Source of the DNA: Micropterus salmoides
Taxonomy: Eukaryota > Chordata > Actinopteri > Centrarchiformes > Centrarchidae
Reading direction: 5' to 3'
Length of the DNA stretch: 64,000 bases
Assembly (NCBI RefSeq): GCF_014851395.1
Contig: NW_024040485.1
Coordinates: 19,980,618 to 20,044,617 of the forward strand
The notes beneath the pieces are model-generated. The model did not search any database. It worked only from the letters and a program-made list of their open reading frames with translations, and was not told the DNA's origin. The translations under genes and the position numbers were made by a program. Position 1 is the stretch's first letter. Each line of letters opens with the position of its first letter. Positions 61,747-64,000 of the stretch are shown piece by piece.

Positions 61747-62524
61747 AATGGTCACAACATAATAGCTAAGTTTTGGTTATTGCGAGTCACAAAAGTGCAT
61801 GTATGGAGAAAAGCTACAATCGATCTCTCAGCGTCTAGAAGCGACGTCTGCTTGTTTTCTTATCTCATCTCTTTATGTGCTTCATTTCCTTAAAATGACC
61901 ACAGAGCAGAGAGACACAGATATTACCTCCATGGTAACATAGTTTCTATGAGCAGTGCCACTTTAAGTAAAGTGAAAGATGGTAGAGATTCTTAGAGGTT
62001 AACACGGTTCAAAAAATTCCATTAGGTTTATGAGAAAGTGAGCCCAAATCTAGTGGTGGAGGAAGAATTTATATTGGAGCCGATAAGCTTGTATATGGAA
62101 GGTTTTGTGTATTTCATGGCTAAAATATGCAACTTTTAAAGTTTCTTTTCAGACATGGAGGCATTTCAGATTTGACCTCTGGGACTAGGCAGATGGTGAA
62201 AAAAATTTCAGACTGTCAAATTAAACATTTTTCACTTTTTGCCAGGCATAAAGTTTTATTTGTGTTTTATTTTTTAACACTGTTATTACACATAGATTGC
62301 GCAGAACTGCTGTAATATTTTGTTAATGAAGTAGAACATGAACAAATGGGAAAACCCAGAATGAGCAAAGGGCAGTGCACTTGCACTGCATAGTACACTG
62401 TTTCTTGCAGCCACAATAGATAAGTTCGTAGCAGCTCTGTGAAGCTTCTGGAAGGGTGGTCAACAGTGGCTGCCATCCTGTTGCTTCCTTCGCCCAGGCC
62501 CAATGGCCTGATAGGTGGCCCATT

Positions 62525-62830
62525 TAAAGGATCACTTCAGAATTTTTAAACCTGGGCCCTATTTTCACATATTTTACATCCATTAACACCCCCCTTTTTT
62601 AAACAGAAACAAAAGTCTCGCAACAACTTGCCTCTCACAAGATTTCAGAGCGAGCATCATCCATGATGGGAGACTTCTGTTTCTGGTCAAAAGCAAGCGG
62701 TGTCACTGGGTGTTATTTGTAGGGATCATTTCCATGATGTTGTCAGACACCAGGTATAACAGTCTGTGCCGGTCGGTGGCAAAAAGAAGCACTTTTTCTG
62801 GATGTAATTTTGATGGGCTCAATTGCCCCA
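62525..62830. repeat. dispersed teleost repeat fragment
   Basis: Begins 'aaggatcacttcagaatttt' and 'cctgggccctattttcacat', and later has 'gccggtcggtggcaaaaaga'. It resembles a widespread fish repeat that starts 'ggccctatttttacatattt'. Borders are approximate. Confidence 0.5.
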
Positions 62831-63539
62831 AAGAAATATGTTGCAGCCACTGCAAGTAGTAGTAAAACTACAGCCCTTGTTTAAGAATACAGAAATTACC
62901 AACACATTACTTTAATGTGTTGCTCTAGGACAGCCGAGTCTCTCATGCAGTTTTCTTTCCTCTTCCAACAAATGCTGACACATCCAGTAAGGGCATGGAA
63001 CAATGGGAGAGTGGCACAGGTACTTGGATCCAGATTGTTGGCCACTTTATGAACCCCGTGTTTCTGAAACTGGTGCCTGGACCAAGATCGGTTCACATAT
63101 CCTCTGGCTCGATCTTCCTAAACATGGCCACAGCCAGGACAACAATGTCAGTGTCTACAGTACAAATAGTCACTTTCTTACAAACCTACCGTACAGCATC
63201 TGATACATGCAGAAGCAAGAGTGTGTCTGCTACGTCATGCTAGCTTCAAAGTTGCATGTTTGCATATGCTATCTTCCCACAAAATTACTGTATTTCTGTT
63301 TTCTACATTTTTGATAGTGTGGCTAGCTAACATTAGCTCAGAATAGTAAGCTCTTACTTGATTTCTCAAATCATTTAATTCCATAAAACATATAGCCAAA
63401 ATGTTGCGCAAAGCAGAATTACAGCAGAAAAACAGTGGCTTAGACACCTGTGAGAAAATAAACATTAAAACAAAAATGCAATTTTGGCAAAGATATACAT
63501 GATTATTATGGAGTGATGGGGCAAAAACTGGAAAATTTA

Positions 63540-63745
63540 CTTAGATTTATAACATGCTTTCCTGGTCTACCGACCACTCAAAACACTTTACCACATTTGT
63601 CACATTCACCCACACACATTTTCATACACCCAACGTATCTTGCCCAAGGACACTTTGAATGGACTGGAGTGAGCCAGGAATCAAACCAGCGACCCCTCGT
63701 TGGTTACTAAACAATCCACTTTATCACCTGAGCCACAGCTGCAAT
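63540..63745. repeat. dispersed teleost repeat
   Basis: Contains 'acacattttcatacacccaa', 'cttgcccaaggacactttga', 'ggaatcaaaccagcgacccc' and 'cacctgagccacagct', a phrase order I know from an abundant fish interspersed repeat. The open frame at 63513-63710 belongs to it. Confidence 0.65.
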
Positions 63746-64000
63746 GCTGAGGTCAATGACCTCTCAAGGTCTCCAGGTCACCAGAGGTCACATACAAATT
63801 GCCTCCATATATGAAATACTCAAGTATACAGATACCAAATGCATGTACTTAAGTACATTAGCCTAGTAACTTATTATTATGTAAATGTAATATTTCACCA
63901 CAGAGCAATATTATCAGGATCTTTAATTATGATCTTAGATAGATACAATAACAAGAGAAGAATAAAGTGTTGTTTGCTGTGGGTCTCTACGTCATTAATG

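Larger units (their letters stand above)
61747..64000. other. intergenic, right end of the window
   Basis: No exon was recognised after chemokine C. Two fish dispersed repeats (62525-62830 and 63540-63745) occupy part of it. The remaining sequence shows nothing I can name. Confidence 0.55.

Noticed and set aside
40..64000. A coordinated multi-gene system or gene cluster of a new kind
   Set aside because: The genes are independent vertebrate transcription units on both strands with separate promoters and poly(A) signals. I found no conserved non-coding RNA, toxin, phage or biosynthetic signature.

Overview
The window is vertebrate nuclear DNA, almost certainly from a teleost and probably a spiny-rayed (percomorph-type) fish. 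The genes are split by GT-AG introns. CA/GT microsatellites are abundant. Many short dispersed repeats match types known from fish genomes: a hAT-like MITE with a GGTTC..CAAACT terminus, the 'gggaggaagc..ggagcacccggag' family, and the 'agagcctctgggccctgacatcaaag' family. I identified everything by reading exons, splice sites and protein motifs by eye; no database search was run.

Layout. (1) 825-11640, + strand: exon 2 to the end of a type I phosphatidylinositol-4-phosphate 5-kinase, PIP5K1C (gamma). The first exon lies left of the window. Both C-terminal alternative modules are present: the exon matching the mammalian 26-residue insert and the 28-residue talin/AP2-binding exon, which is followed directly by the stop codon. 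(2) 11641-18514: intergenic, with repeats only. (3) 18515-41971, - strand: a complete 19-exon Eph receptor tyrosine kinase. It is closest to EPHA4 (TLLD.R and RRSKYSKAKQ blocks, C-terminal MVPV). It departs from the family in several ways: the ligand-binding exon is cut by two extra introns, the first FN3 exon carries a large insertion, and nine residues are inserted in the kinase activation segment. (4) 42121-49410: intergenic, repeats only. (5) 49411-61746: three small CC chemokine genes. A (+, 4 exons) and B (-, 4 exons) converge tail to tail; C (+, 3 exons) lies about 7.4 kb beyond B. (6) The rest is intergenic and repeat-rich.

Functional reading. PIP5K1C makes PI(4,5)P2 at adhesions and synapses. 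EphA4-type receptors steer axons and cells through ephrins. The chemokines are secreted leukocyte attractants. These are ordinary neighbouring genes, not an operon or a joint system. In human, EPHA4 and CCL20 both lie in 2q36, so the link between an EPHA4-like gene and CCL20-like chemokines looks like ancient conserved synteny. I saw no wholly new system; the most interesting signals are structural novelties inside the Eph receptor and the paired WVYSP exons of PIP5K1C.
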